Assembly: GCA_902537575.1 (NCBI GenBank)
Contig: CACBBX010000001.1
Span: 62,001 to 126,000 of the forward strand
Length of the DNA stretch: 64,000 bases
Source of the DNA: an uncultured Pelagibacteraceae bacterium
GTDB lineage: Bacteria > Pseudomonadota > Alphaproteobacteria > Pelagibacterales > Pelagibacteraceae
Reading direction: 5' to 3'
Shown: positions 26,101 to 34,692 of the stretch, one piece after another
How positions within the stretch are numbered: the stretch's first letter is position 1
Layout: each line of letters opens with the position of its first letter
The notes under the pieces: model-generated
Told to the model about the DNA's origin: nothing
Databases searched by the model: none
Seen by the model: only the letters and a program-made list of their open reading frames with translations
Translations under genes and position numbers: made by a program

Positions 26101-26140
26101 CACCTTTAAAATTATTTTTAAATTTTATAAATATTTAAAT

Positions 26141-27097
26141 ATGTTTTTTTTAGTAATAAAAAGAATTCTATTAGGTTTAATCACTTTATTTATAGTATCA
26201 CTAATCACATTTGCCGGAGTTGAGGTGTTACCTGGTGATGCCTGTACAACTTATCTTGAAAGACAGGCTTTTGGGGAAGCTTTAGAAGCTTGTTATCAGA
26301 GGCTCGGGCTTAATGTTCCCGCATATGAAAGATATATATCTTGGGCATGGGGAGTTCTTCAATGGGATTTTGGATATTCTCTAAGTGGAGAAATGAAAAT
26401 AAATGAGGTTTTAGGACCCAAAGTTAAAAATTCTTTAGTTCTTGCCTCGGCATCCATATTGATTGGGATACCCATTGCTTTATTATTAGGAATTGTAACT
26501 GCTTTATGGAGAGATAGACTTCCTGATATTATTATTTCCACTGTAACAATATTTTCTATGACAATTCCAGAATTTATAAGTGCAACATTATTAATTCTCA
26601 TTGTTGCTATTTGGCTTGAGTGGTTACCTGGTATTGTAATTGTTCCTACTGACGCAACTGTATCGGAATTACTGCCAAATATAATTTTACCAGTCATTGC
26701 AATCTCCATGATCATGACAGCTCATATGGCTAGGATGGTTAGATCTAGTGTAATTCAAGTAATGGCAAGTGATTACGTCCAAATGGCAATCTTAAAGGGA
26801 GTTCCTTATTGGAAAATGGTATTTAGACACGTTTTACCAAATGCTTTACTGCCAGCAATAAACGTTGTTGCTCTTACAATCGCATGGTTATTAGGTGGTG
26901 TTGTGGTAACTGAGGTTGTTTTTAATTACCCTGGCTTAGGGAGATTAGTAATTGAGTCTATCTCAAATAGAGATTTGCCCGTAGTTCAAGCTTTAGCAAT
27001 TATTCTTGCATCAATATATGTGGGTATCAATTTGATTGCTGATCTAACAACTTTAATGTTGAACCCTAGGTTAAAATCTCTTCAAATAAAAAAGTAA
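26141..27097 (+). CDS. dppB: DppB-like ABC transporter permease
   Basis: A 318-residue permease with six predicted helices; N-terminal KRILLGLITLFIVSLITFAG and the coupling segment ASDYVQMAILKGVPYWKMVFRHVLPNALLPA are hallmarks of the oligopeptide DppB/OppB class. It is normal length. It lies 86 bp after dppA beyond the terminator, and 1 bp before dppC. It forms the channel with the next gene product. Confidence 0.9.
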   Translation: MFFLVIKRILLGLITLFIVSLITFAGVEVLPGDACTTYLERQAFGEALEACYQRLGLNVPAYERYISWAWGVLQWDFGYSLSGEMKINEVLGPKVKNSLVLASASILIGIPIALLLGIVTALWRDRLPDIIISTVTIFSMTIPEFISATLLILIVAIWLEWLPGIVIVPTDATVSELLPNIILPVIAISMIMTAHMARMVRSSVIQVMASDYVQMAILKGVPYWKMVFRHVLPNALLPAINVVALTIAWLLGGVVVTEVVFNYPGLGRLVIESISNRDLPVVQALAIILASIYVGINLIADLTTLMLNPRLKSLQIKK

Positions 27098-27098
27098 A

Positions 27099-27983
27099 AT
27101 GACCAAAAAAAAAGAAAAACAAAAAAATACTTTCGAAAAAATATGTGAAGTAATTAAAACTATGGCTTCTAAGCCATCGGGTTTAATAGGTTTAACAATA
27201 CTTATTTTCCATGTCATCTTAGCGATTACAAGTCCATTGTATGTACCATATGATTACAAAGCTATTGATCCAACATTAATGTTGACCCCACCATCGTCTG
27301 AATTTTGGTTTGGTACTGACAGTTTAGGAAGAGATGTTTTTACTAGAACAATCTTAGGAGGCAGAACAGCTTTAACAGTTACATTTTTTGGTTCTTTAAT
27401 TGCATTACTTTGGGGTGGTGCATTGGGAATATTTTGTGGACTTGTTGGTGGAAAAATAGATGACGTTGTTATGAGAATTATAGATGCGTTTTTATCTATT
27501 CCATGGATCTTAGCAATGCTTTTAATTGTTTCTTTATTAGGAACTACAACACTTGTTTTAATTCCAGCGCTCGGTTTCTTTTATGGTAAAGGTATTGTTA
27601 GAGTAGCAAGGGCAGCAACACATGATGTGATTGCTAAGGATTTTATAGTTTCAGCAAGAGCAAGAGGTCATAGCAACTTATCAATAATCTGGAATGAAAT
27701 TTTACCAAATGTAAGAGATGCAATTATGGTCGAAGGAGCTATGAGATGGTCATGGATGTTACTTGGATTTAGTTCATTATCTTTTTTAGGATTTGGAGTA
27801 AGTCCTCCAACACCAGATTGGGGTTTAATGATTTCAAATGCGAGAGGATTAATGTCTTTTGCGTACTGGGCAGTGTTAGCTCCAATATTTGGATTAAGTT
27901 CATTAATCATTGGAATTAATTTGACAGCCGATGCATTTGCAAAAGCACTTGGAATAGACAGATCAACAAAGGCACCTGTTTAA
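27099..27983 (+). CDS. dppC: DppC-like ABC transporter permease
   Basis: A 294-residue permease of the DppC/OppC type: an N-terminal cytoplasmic lysine-rich tail (TKKKEKQKN), first helix from about residue 28, the FGTDSLGRDVFTRTILGGRTAL periplasmic-membrane motif, and the coupling loop DFIVSARARGHSNLSIIWNEILP. Length and motifs are standard. One bp separates it from the fused ATPase gene. Confidence 0.9.
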   Translation: MTKKKEKQKNTFEKICEVIKTMASKPSGLIGLTILIFHVILAITSPLYVPYDYKAIDPTLMLTPPSSEFWFGTDSLGRDVFTRTILGGRTALTVTFFGSLIALLWGGALGIFCGLVGGKIDDVVMRIIDAFLSIPWILAMLLIVSLLGTTTLVLIPALGFFYGKGIVRVARAATHDVIAKDFIVSARARGHSNLSIIWNEILPNVRDAIMVEGAMRWSWMLLGFSSLSFLGFGVSPPTPDWGLMISNARGLMSFAYWAVLAPIFGLSSLIIGINLTADAFAKALGIDRSTKAPV

Positions 27984-27984
27984 A

Positions 27985-30018
27985 ATGGATAGTGCGGTTC
28001 AAACAATAAATAATCTTACAATTGGATTTACAAGTCAAAAAGGGAAACAGATTTCCATTCTAAAAAATATTTCAACCACTATTAAAAAAGGTGAGACAGT
28101 TGGGATTGTTGGAGAGTCTGGCTCAGGAAAAAGTACTCTAGCTCTAGCTATGATGGGCTATGTAAAACACGGCCTTTATACCATTTCTGGAGAGTGCTTA
28201 TTTCATTCAAACAATCTTCTAAAAATGAAAAATAAAGATCTAGAAAATATAAGGGGCAGAAAAATAGCAATGATCCCACAAAATGCGGGTCAATCACTTA
28301 CTCCTAATCTTAAAATTGGATATCAAATTGATGAGGCTTTAAAATTACATACAGATTTAAAAAAAGAAGAAAGAGATAAAAAAATATCAGGATTACTGAA
28401 TAAAGTTAGATTGCCTTCGCCAGAGATAATGGCGCAAAGATATCCGCATGAATTATCAGGGGGACAGCAACAAAGGGTAGCTGTTGCAATGGCTTTAGCA
28501 GGTAATCCCGAACTTCTGTTATTAGATGAACCAACTACGGGATTAGATGTAACAACACAGGCACATGTGTTAGAATTATTAAATTTTATTGCAAAAGATA
28601 CAGGAACCTCAATGGTTTATGTAAGTCATGATCTTGGAGCAATAGCACAAGTTAGCGATAGAGTAATTGTTATGTATTCTGGTGAAATTGTTTTAGATGG
28701 TCCAGTAAGAAGTATATTAAAAAACCCAATTCATCCTTATACATTTGGATTATTAAAGTCTATTCCAAAACTAACCTCTCCAGGTTTACCAGACTCTATG
28801 TCAGGAAGCCAACCTCAGCCAGGAACAATTAAAACAGGGTGTAGTTTTTATGAGAGATGTAATCTTGCAGAAGATAACTGTAAAAATAATTCACCAACTT
28901 TAGAATACATTGATGGTTTAAATACCAGCGTTAGATGTTTTAAATATAAAGAATTAATCAACGTAAAAGAAACAAATCTAGACACTGTAAAATCAATAAA
29001 CAATCATGTTTTACAAAACGAAATTTTAGATATTTCAAAAGTTTCAATTAGCTATGCTAAACAAAAGTTTATCGATCAGTTGTTAAATAAAATTGATGAT
29101 AGCAATCCAACAGTCCAAGATATTAATATTAATATCAATAAAGGAGAAACTCTTGCGCTAGTAGGGGAGTCTGGCAGTGGGAAATCAACAATATTAAAAT
29201 CAATTGCAGGATTATTAAAAACAAAAGATGGCATGATAAAGTTTGATAAAGATAAAGTTTTATCAAATGATTTAAAAATGAGAGATCCAGGTTTTTTAAG
29301 AGCAATTCAATTGATATTTCAAAATCCAGATGAGTCTTTAAATCCAAATCATACTGTTGAAGAAATAGTATCACAGCCTTTAAGATTATATTTTGGATTA
29401 AAGGGAGACGAACTAAAACAAAAAATTATAGAAGTGCTTGAAAAAGTTAGACTTGGGGAATTTTACTTAACAAGATATCCAAGACAATTATCAGGAGGTG
29501 AAAAACAAAGAGTTGCTGTTGCAAGAGCATTTGCTGCGAAACCAGATATTATTCTTTGTGATGAAGTAACCTCTGCACTTGATGTTTCAGTTCAAGCAGC
29601 TGTGTTAAACTTACTTCAAGAATTAAAAGAGGATTTTGGTACAACTTATATATTTGTATCTCACGATCTAGCAGTTGTAAGAGCTATTAGTGACAGAGTT
29701 GCAGTTCTATATCAAGGAAGATTATGTGAAATTGGTCCTTCAAAAAATGTTTATCAACTACCATCACATCCGTATACAGAAGTTTTATTGGGTGCAGTTT
29801 TAGAGCCTGACCCGGATTTAAAACCCAAATTAGTTGCCGAAGATATAGTTGAAGAAAAGCCACCCGAAAAAGGCTGTTCTTTTCAAGGCAGATGTCCTAG
29901 AATTCTTGGTGATATTTGTAAAAACGAGGTTCCACCATGGCAAATTGGTGAAAATGGAAACTCAATACGTTGCCATATAAAAGTAGAGGATTTAAAAAAA
30001 CAACAAAATATCAATTAG
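27985..30018 (+). CDS. Fused DppD-DppF-type double ABC ATPase
   Basis: A 677-residue protein holding two complete ABC ATPases in tandem. The first (about 1-310) has Walker A GESGSGKST, LSGGQQQRVAVAMAL and LLLDEPTTGLD; the second (about 345-677) has GESGSGKST, LSGGEKQRVAVARAF and ILCDEVTSALD. Each half ends with the oligopeptide-type cysteine-rich C-terminal region (GCSFYERCNLAEDNC and GCSFQGRCPRILGDIC) that often holds an iron-sulfur site. Fusion of DppD and DppF is common in compact genomes. The gene ends 50 bp before the FadN-like gene. Confidence 0.92.
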   Translation: MDSAVQTINNLTIGFTSQKGKQISILKNISTTIKKGETVGIVGESGSGKSTLALAMMGYVKHGLYTISGECLFHSNNLLKMKNKDLENIRGRKIAMIPQNAGQSLTPNLKIGYQIDEALKLHTDLKKEERDKKISGLLNKVRLPSPEIMAQRYPHELSGGQQQRVAVAMALAGNPELLLLDEPTTGLDVTTQAHVLELLNFIAKDTGTSMVYVSHDLGAIAQVSDRVIVMYSGEIVLDGPVRSILKNPIHPYTFGLLKSIPKLTSPGLPDSMSGSQPQPGTIKTGCSFYERCNLAEDNCKNNSPTLEYIDGLNTSVRCFKYKELINVKETNLDTVKSINNHVLQNEILDISKVSISYAKQKFIDQLLNKIDDSNPTVQDINININKGETLALVGESGSGKSTILKSIAGLLKTKDGMIKFDKDKVLSNDLKMRDPGFLRAIQLIFQNPDESLNPNHTVEEIVSQPLRLYFGLKGDELKQKIIEVLEKVRLGEFYLTRYPRQLSGGEKQRVAVARAFAAKPDIILCDEVTSALDVSVQAAVLNLLQELKEDFGTTYIFVSHDLAVVRAISDRVAVLYQGRLCEIGPSKNVYQLPSHPYTEVLLGAVLEPDPDLKPKLVAEDIVEEKPPEKGCSFQGRCPRILGDICKNEVPPWQIGENGNSIRCHIKVEDLKKQQNIN

Positions 30019-30068
30019 GACAATTTTTTTGTTACACACAAAATTAAATCTTATATAAAAGTTTTTTT

Positions 30069-32291
30069 ATGAAAATAAATAATGTAGTTGTCATTGGCTC
30101 AGGAACCATGGGCAGCGGAATAGCGGCGCAACTATGTAATGCAAATATTCCAGTAACTTTATTAGATTTAAAAACAGAGATCAGTCAAAAAGCCAAAGAG
30201 AGAATAGAAAAATCAAGACCCCCACTATTAATTGATAAATCAAAAATAGATGGGATTAAAGTTGGAAATATTAATGATGATTTTAATATTGTATCAGAGG
30301 CTGATTGGATTGTTGAGGCAGTTGTAGAACGTATTGATATTAAACATGATATCTATGACAAAATTTTTAAGCAAAGAAAGAAAGGCTCTATAGTTTCATC
30401 AAATACTTCTTCAATTCCAATAAGCGTTTTATCTGAAAAATTGACAGAGGATGATAAAAAAGATTTTTGTATCACTCACTTCTTCAATCCTGTTCGATAT
30501 ATGGATTTACTCGAAATTGTAAAAAACGAGAATACTGATTTAGATAAAATTCAAAAACTCAAACTATTTTGCGAAGAAGATTTAGGAAAAGGAGCCATTG
30601 TTTGTAATGATACTCCAGGTTTTTTAGGGAATAGAATTGGCGTTTATGCAATGCAAATTGCAATGACAGAAGCATTTAAAATGAAGCTTACTATAGAAGA
30701 AGCAGATGCAGTTTTTGGTAGACCTATGGGAATACCAAAGACAGGAGTTTTTGGTCTTTATGATTTAATTGGTATTGATCTAATGGCAGACGTATTAAAA
30801 AGTTTCATCAAAGAGCTTCCAGAAAATGATAACTTTCAAGATGTAGCTAAAGAAATTCCTTTAATAAGAAAACTAATTGATACTGGATATACAGGTCGAA
30901 AAGGCAAAGGTGGTTTCTATAGAATGAACAAAGTTGATAATACAAAAATTCTAGAGGCTATAAATTTAGAAACAGGAGAATATTCACCATCACAAAAAAT
31001 AGATATTAAATCAGAAAAAGTTGATTTATTAAAATTGATTAATAGAGGTGATAAATACGGAGATTATGCATGGTCGGTTATTTCAAAGATTATTAAATAT
31101 GCATCTTCTTTAGTTCCAGGAATTACAGATAAGTTTAACGATATAGATGAAGCTATGCGTTTAGGATTCAATTGGTCAAGAGGACCTTTTGAAATGTTAA
31201 AAGAAATTGGTGTCAGTAACTTTTTTGAAAAACTAGATGGTTTTAAAAACAACAAATTTTTAGAGGAACTTTCAAAATCTAAAGATGAAAATTTTTATGG
31301 AGAAAGACAAAAATATACTGAAATAGAAACTTTAGGAAAAATAAAACCCAAAGCAATAAAGTTAGATAGAAACAATTCTGCAGAGATTTATAGATTTAAT
31401 GATTTTAATATAGTTGAGTTCACAACCAAAGCTAACGCATTAGATTATGACTCGATGGATGCATTAAAGAAAGCAACTGATAAACCTTTAATTATTATTA
31501 ATGAAAGTATGCAATTTTCTGCAGGTGTAAATTTAACTTACACAATGAATTTTGCAGAAAAGGGTGATTACAGTTCGATTGAAAAGTTTGTTAAATACTT
31601 CCAAGATACCTGCAAAGAACTTAAATATTCAAAATATCCAGTTGTTTCAGCTCCTTCAGGACTAACATTAGGAGGTGGATTTGAAGTTCTGGTGCAAAGT
31701 AATTTTGTGGCTTCCCATACTAATATTGTTGTTGGACTTGTTGAAACTATGGTTGGTTTAGTTCCAGCAGGGGGAGGATGTAAAGAAATGTTATGGAGAT
31801 GGTCGCAAACTGAAGAAGCAAAAAATGATCCAGATTATGCACCGTTAAAAGTTTTTGATATTATAGGTTATGGTAAAACAGCAACATCACCAGTTGAGGC
31901 AGAACCTCTTAAATACTTGCTTCCTGAAAATAAAAAAATCATGAGTAGAAATAGTTTATTGAATGTTTCAAGATCTATCTTGGAGGAGAATAAAGATTTT
32001 ACCCCGCCAGCTGAAGCAACTTTTAAATTAACAGGGAGACCATTAAAGGAAAAAATGGTTAAATTGTTAGAAAAATTATACAACGACAAAGTAATTTTAG
32101 ATCATGGAATGGTTGTTGGTAGTGAGCTTGCAAACGTATTAAGTGGAGGGGACACTACAATTGATAAAACTTTGTCAGAGGATGATTTATATAAGCTAGA
32201 ATTAAATTCTTTTATGAATTTAATTGAAACTCAAAAAACTAAAGACAGAATTAAGCACACACTTTCTAAAGGTAAACCTTTAGTTAATTAG
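30069..32291 (+). CDS. FadN-type 3-hydroxyacyl-CoA dehydrogenase / enoyl-CoA hydratase
   Basis: A 740-residue bifunctional beta-oxidation enzyme. The dehydrogenase part is N-terminal (NAD-binding VIGSGTMGSGIAAQLC at residues 8-23, then a second helical domain with GLYDLIGIDLMADV), and the crotonase part is C-terminal (about 430-640, GLTLGGGFEVLVQSNFV and GLVETMVGLVPAGGG). This order is reversed from FadB/FadJ and matches Bacillus FadN. It oxidises 3-hydroxyacyl-CoA to 3-oxoacyl-CoA for a thiolase; a thiolase gene lies 12 kb away in the divergent operon. It overlaps the convergent cyclophilin gene by 8 bp. Confidence 0.85.
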   Translation: MKINNVVVIGSGTMGSGIAAQLCNANIPVTLLDLKTEISQKAKERIEKSRPPLLIDKSKIDGIKVGNINDDFNIVSEADWIVEAVVERIDIKHDIYDKIFKQRKKGSIVSSNTSSIPISVLSEKLTEDDKKDFCITHFFNPVRYMDLLEIVKNENTDLDKIQKLKLFCEEDLGKGAIVCNDTPGFLGNRIGVYAMQIAMTEAFKMKLTIEEADAVFGRPMGIPKTGVFGLYDLIGIDLMADVLKSFIKELPENDNFQDVAKEIPLIRKLIDTGYTGRKGKGGFYRMNKVDNTKILEAINLETGEYSPSQKIDIKSEKVDLLKLINRGDKYGDYAWSVISKIIKYASSLVPGITDKFNDIDEAMRLGFNWSRGPFEMLKEIGVSNFFEKLDGFKNNKFLEELSKSKDENFYGERQKYTEIETLGKIKPKAIKLDRNNSAEIYRFNDFNIVEFTTKANALDYDSMDALKKATDKPLIIINESMQFSAGVNLTYTMNFAEKGDYSSIEKFVKYFQDTCKELKYSKYPVVSAPSGLTLGGGFEVLVQSNFVASHTNIVVGLVETMVGLVPAGGGCKEMLWRWSQTEEAKNDPDYAPLKVFDIIGYGKTATSPVEAEPLKYLLPENKKIMSRNSLLNVSRSILEENKDFTPPAEATFKLTGRPLKEKMVKLLEKLYNDKVILDHGMVVGSELANVLSGGDTTIDKTLSEDDLYKLELNSFMNLIETQKTKDRIKHTLSKGKPLVN

Positions 32292-32934
32292 CATTTAACA
32301 TTTTAAAAGAGTTAATAAAATCAGGCCTAAGCACGTATATTGCTTTATTGCCTGTTTTTATTCTCTCTAAAATATCTAAACCATATATTACTTTACCAAG
32401 TGGAGTATATTCACCTTGATAGATGGGTATTTCTCTTAGTGTAATAAAAAACTCGCTATCCTCTGTATTAAATTCTGTTGATCTTGCAAATCCAACACTA
32501 CCTTCCGTAAACTCAAAATCATCATTTAGTTCCGATTTAAGGGTCCCAAGTTTTGATTTACCACTTCCTATTTTTGAATAATCCAAATATTCTTTTTTTC
32601 CATATTCTAAATCTCCTGCCTGTACTAAAGTATTTTTAATAACTTTATAAAAAGCTGATCCATCATATAGGCCTTTGTTAATTAAGGTTTTAAATCTTTC
32701 AACAGAGTTAGGTGAAATTTCAGGATATAATTCTATCACTATATTTCCACACTCAACATTCATAATTGCTATATTTTCAGGATCAGGAAAATTTACTTTT
32801 TCTAAATTTACTTCTTTAACTGACAAACATTTATTTTTAAGTAAAAAAAAAGATGTAAAAGCAAAAATGCCAAGACAAATTAAAAATATAAATAATATTT
32901 TTTCTGAAAGTGATGCCTTAACTGCTTTGATCAT
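32284..32934 (-). CDS. Membrane-anchored cyclophilin-type peptidyl-prolyl isomerase
   Basis: A 216-residue protein with one N-terminal helix (about 13-32) and a cyclophilin domain: NIVIELYPEISPNSVERF, then FYKVIKNTLVQAGD in place of the usual FHRVI..MIQGGD, and NTEDSEFFITL. The catalytic arginine of the FHRV motif is replaced by lysine, so isomerase activity may be weak; the protein could act as a chaperone facing the periplasm. Its start overlaps the stop of the upstream gene by 4 bp. The 3' end overlaps the convergent FadN gene. Confidence 0.78.
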   Translation of the reverse strand: MIKAVKASLSEKILFIFLICLGIFAFTSFFLLKNKCLSVKEVNLEKVNFPDPENIAIMNVECGNIVIELYPEISPNSVERFKTLINKGLYDGSAFYKVIKNTLVQAGDLEYGKKEYLDYSKIGSGKSKLGTLKSELNDDFEFTEGSVGFARSTEFNTEDSEFFITLREIPIYQGEYTPLGKVIYGLDILERIKTGNKAIYVLRPDFINSFKMLNAN

Positions 32935-33659
32935 AAAATATTGTTATCAATTTTAGATAATCCAGACTTAATTAGTTCAACTTTATTTTTTAAAATATTA
33001 TCCTTTTGAATTATTTCGTTCATCTTAGATTTATTGGTCATTAAGAAAGAAAAAATTTCTGCCATATCCTCAGATGGAATTGATTTTGAATATTCAGTTA
33101 AAAATCCCTTTGTATTTTCATATAAATCTAAATTAAGTCTATTGGAACAAGTAGAGCATTCAGCATAAATGAAGTTTGGTTCATTAAAATTTGAAAATAA
33201 TTCTTCATCAAAGTAATTTCGGTGACTGCTTTGGATCATATGAAAAATTTCATGATGGATCATTCTTTCAAAATACTTTTGATTGAAATTTATATCCAAA
33301 ATAAGTGTTCTTTTCTGAGTATCAGGTATTCCGCCAGTATTTATCTCTGAAATAAATAGATCCTCACATAAAACTATATACTTTAGCTGAATTTTTTTTA
33401 GAAAATTTGAATTATATAAACTAAGATTTTTTTCAATAACTGGAAATTTTTTATTTAAATTAATTTTTTTTGTTTTTTTACAAGTAATATTGTCATCTAC
33501 ACCTATTTTAAAATCATTATTTGTATTTAAATATCGAATATTATTTTTACTTTTTAATTTAAAAATTTCTAAATTTGGTATCTTAAGTAAGTTATAAATT
33601 TCATCAGCTTTTACGCAAGTAATATTTAAGCAAAATAACAATAATATTAAAATTCTCAT
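32931..33659 (-). CDS. Secreted putative zinc metallopeptidase (HExxH protein), function unknown
   Basis: A 242-residue protein with a signal peptide (MRILILLLFCLNITCVKA). I do not recognise a named gene. The central segment contains the zinc-binding motif HEIFH within MIHHEIFHMIQS, followed about 50 residues later by SEDMAEIFSFLM, whose glutamate could be the third ligand as in gluzincins with an xEDxAE helix. One CSTC pair (ECSTCSNR) is present. It overlaps the downstream cyclophilin gene by 4 bp, suggesting a shared periplasmic role. Divergent from the ureohydrolase gene. Confidence 0.6.
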   Translation of the reverse strand: MRILILLLFCLNITCVKADEIYNLLKIPNLEIFKLKSKNNIRYLNTNNDFKIGVDDNITCKKTKKINLNKKFPVIEKNLSLYNSNFLKKIQLKYIVLCEDLFISEINTGGIPDTQKRTLILDINFNQKYFERMIHHEIFHMIQSSHRNYFDEELFSNFNEPNFIYAECSTCSNRLNLDLYENTKGFLTEYSKSIPSEDMAEIFSFLMTNKSKMNEIIQKDNILKNKVELIKSGLSKIDNNIL

Positions 33660-33712
33660 TAATTAATTATAGACGAATTAGATAAGATAATATTATCTTA
33701 GATTTTTAAAAA
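33660..33712. promoter_or_regulatory. Divergent intergenic region with an 18-bp perfect palindrome
   Basis: The 53-bp gap holds TAAGATAATATTATCTTA (33683-33700), a perfect 18-bp palindrome. It is AT-only in the core with no T-tract, so it is not a terminator. It could be an operator, or two overlapping divergent -10 boxes (TATTAT on each strand). Confidence 0.4.
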
Positions 33713-34672
33713 ATGAAAAAAGAAAGAAATAAAAATCCAGTTCAACCAGTTAGTGGAACAAAAGTTCCAAGGTATGCAGGACCAAGCACATTTGCAAGAT
33801 TGCCAGAATTAAGAGATGTTGAAAGTTGTGATGTTGCAATTGTTGGAATTCCGTTTGATAGTGGAACAAGTTACAGACCGGGCGCAAGATTTGGACCCCA
33901 AAGTATTCGACAAGCCTCAAGACATTTAAGAACTAATTATCATCCAAGTTATGATGTTGAGCCGTTTAAGGTTCAACAAGTTGCAGATGCAGGAGATATA
34001 GCTTGTAACCCATTTAATATTGATGAAGCCATTAGACAAATTGAGTTAGGCGCAACAGATTTATTAAATAAGGTAGGTGGAATTATTAGTCTTGGCGGTG
34101 ATCATACAATTGCAGTGCCACTATTAAGAGCTGCAAATAAAAAAAATAACGGCCCAGTATCTTTGGTCCATTTTGATGCTCATTTAGATACTTGGGATAC
34201 TTATTTTGGTGCACCCTATACACATGGAACTCCTTTTAGAAGAGCCCGAGAAGAAAATTTATTTCTAGATGATGCTTCTATGCATGTTGGTATAAGAGGA
34301 CCTTTATACAGTAGAGATGACATAAAGAACGATGAAAGTTTTGGATTTAAAATTATTCATTGTGATGAATTTCAAACAGAGGGAACAGATAAAATTGCAG
34401 AAAGAATTAAAAAAAGAGTTGGAGATAATGCTTTGTACTTATCTATTGATATTGACGTGCTTGATCCAGCTTTTGCACCAGGAACAGGAACACCTGAAAT
34501 AGCAGGGATGACCACTAGAGAAATGGTTAATGTCCTAAGAGGATTGTCAGGTTTAAATTTGATCTCGGCAGACGTCGTAGAAGTTGCACCTGCATATGAT
34601 CATGCTGAAGTTACTTCTCTTGCAGCTGCTACAATTGTTTACGAATTAACAAATTTATTTGCAAAATCATAA
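33713..34672 (+). CDS. speB: Agmatinase-like ureohydrolase (SpeB family)
   Basis: A 319-residue ureohydrolase. The binuclear manganese ligands are in GGDHT, HFDAHLDTWD and SIDIDVLDPAFAPGTGTPE. The family removes urea from agmatine, guanidinobutyrate, guanidinopropionate or, in newer members, guanidine itself; the sequence alone does not separate these. The next gene, 20 bp on, is an aldehyde dehydrogenase, as in routes that go from a guanidino compound to GABA-type products. The gene begins with a lysine-rich MKKERNKNPVQP tail upstream of the fold. Confidence 0.82.
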   Translation: MKKERNKNPVQPVSGTKVPRYAGPSTFARLPELRDVESCDVAIVGIPFDSGTSYRPGARFGPQSIRQASRHLRTNYHPSYDVEPFKVQQVADAGDIACNPFNIDEAIRQIELGATDLLNKVGGIISLGGDHTIAVPLLRAANKKNNGPVSLVHFDAHLDTWDTYFGAPYTHGTPFRRAREENLFLDDASMHVGIRGPLYSRDDIKNDESFGFKIIHCDEFQTEGTDKIAERIKKRVGDNALYLSIDIDVLDPAFAPGTGTPEIAGMTTREMVNVLRGLSGLNLISADVVEVAPAYDHAEVTSLAAATIVYELTNLFAKS

Positions 34673-34692
34673 AGAAAGGATAATTTGCGCGC

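Noticed and set aside
26359-26715. 118-residue minus-strand ORF inside dppB
   Set aside because: Shadow frame of a clear permease gene; no start signal or motifs.
33683-33700. Palindrome as a transcription terminator
   Set aside because: AT-only stem with no loop and no T-tract, between divergent starts.
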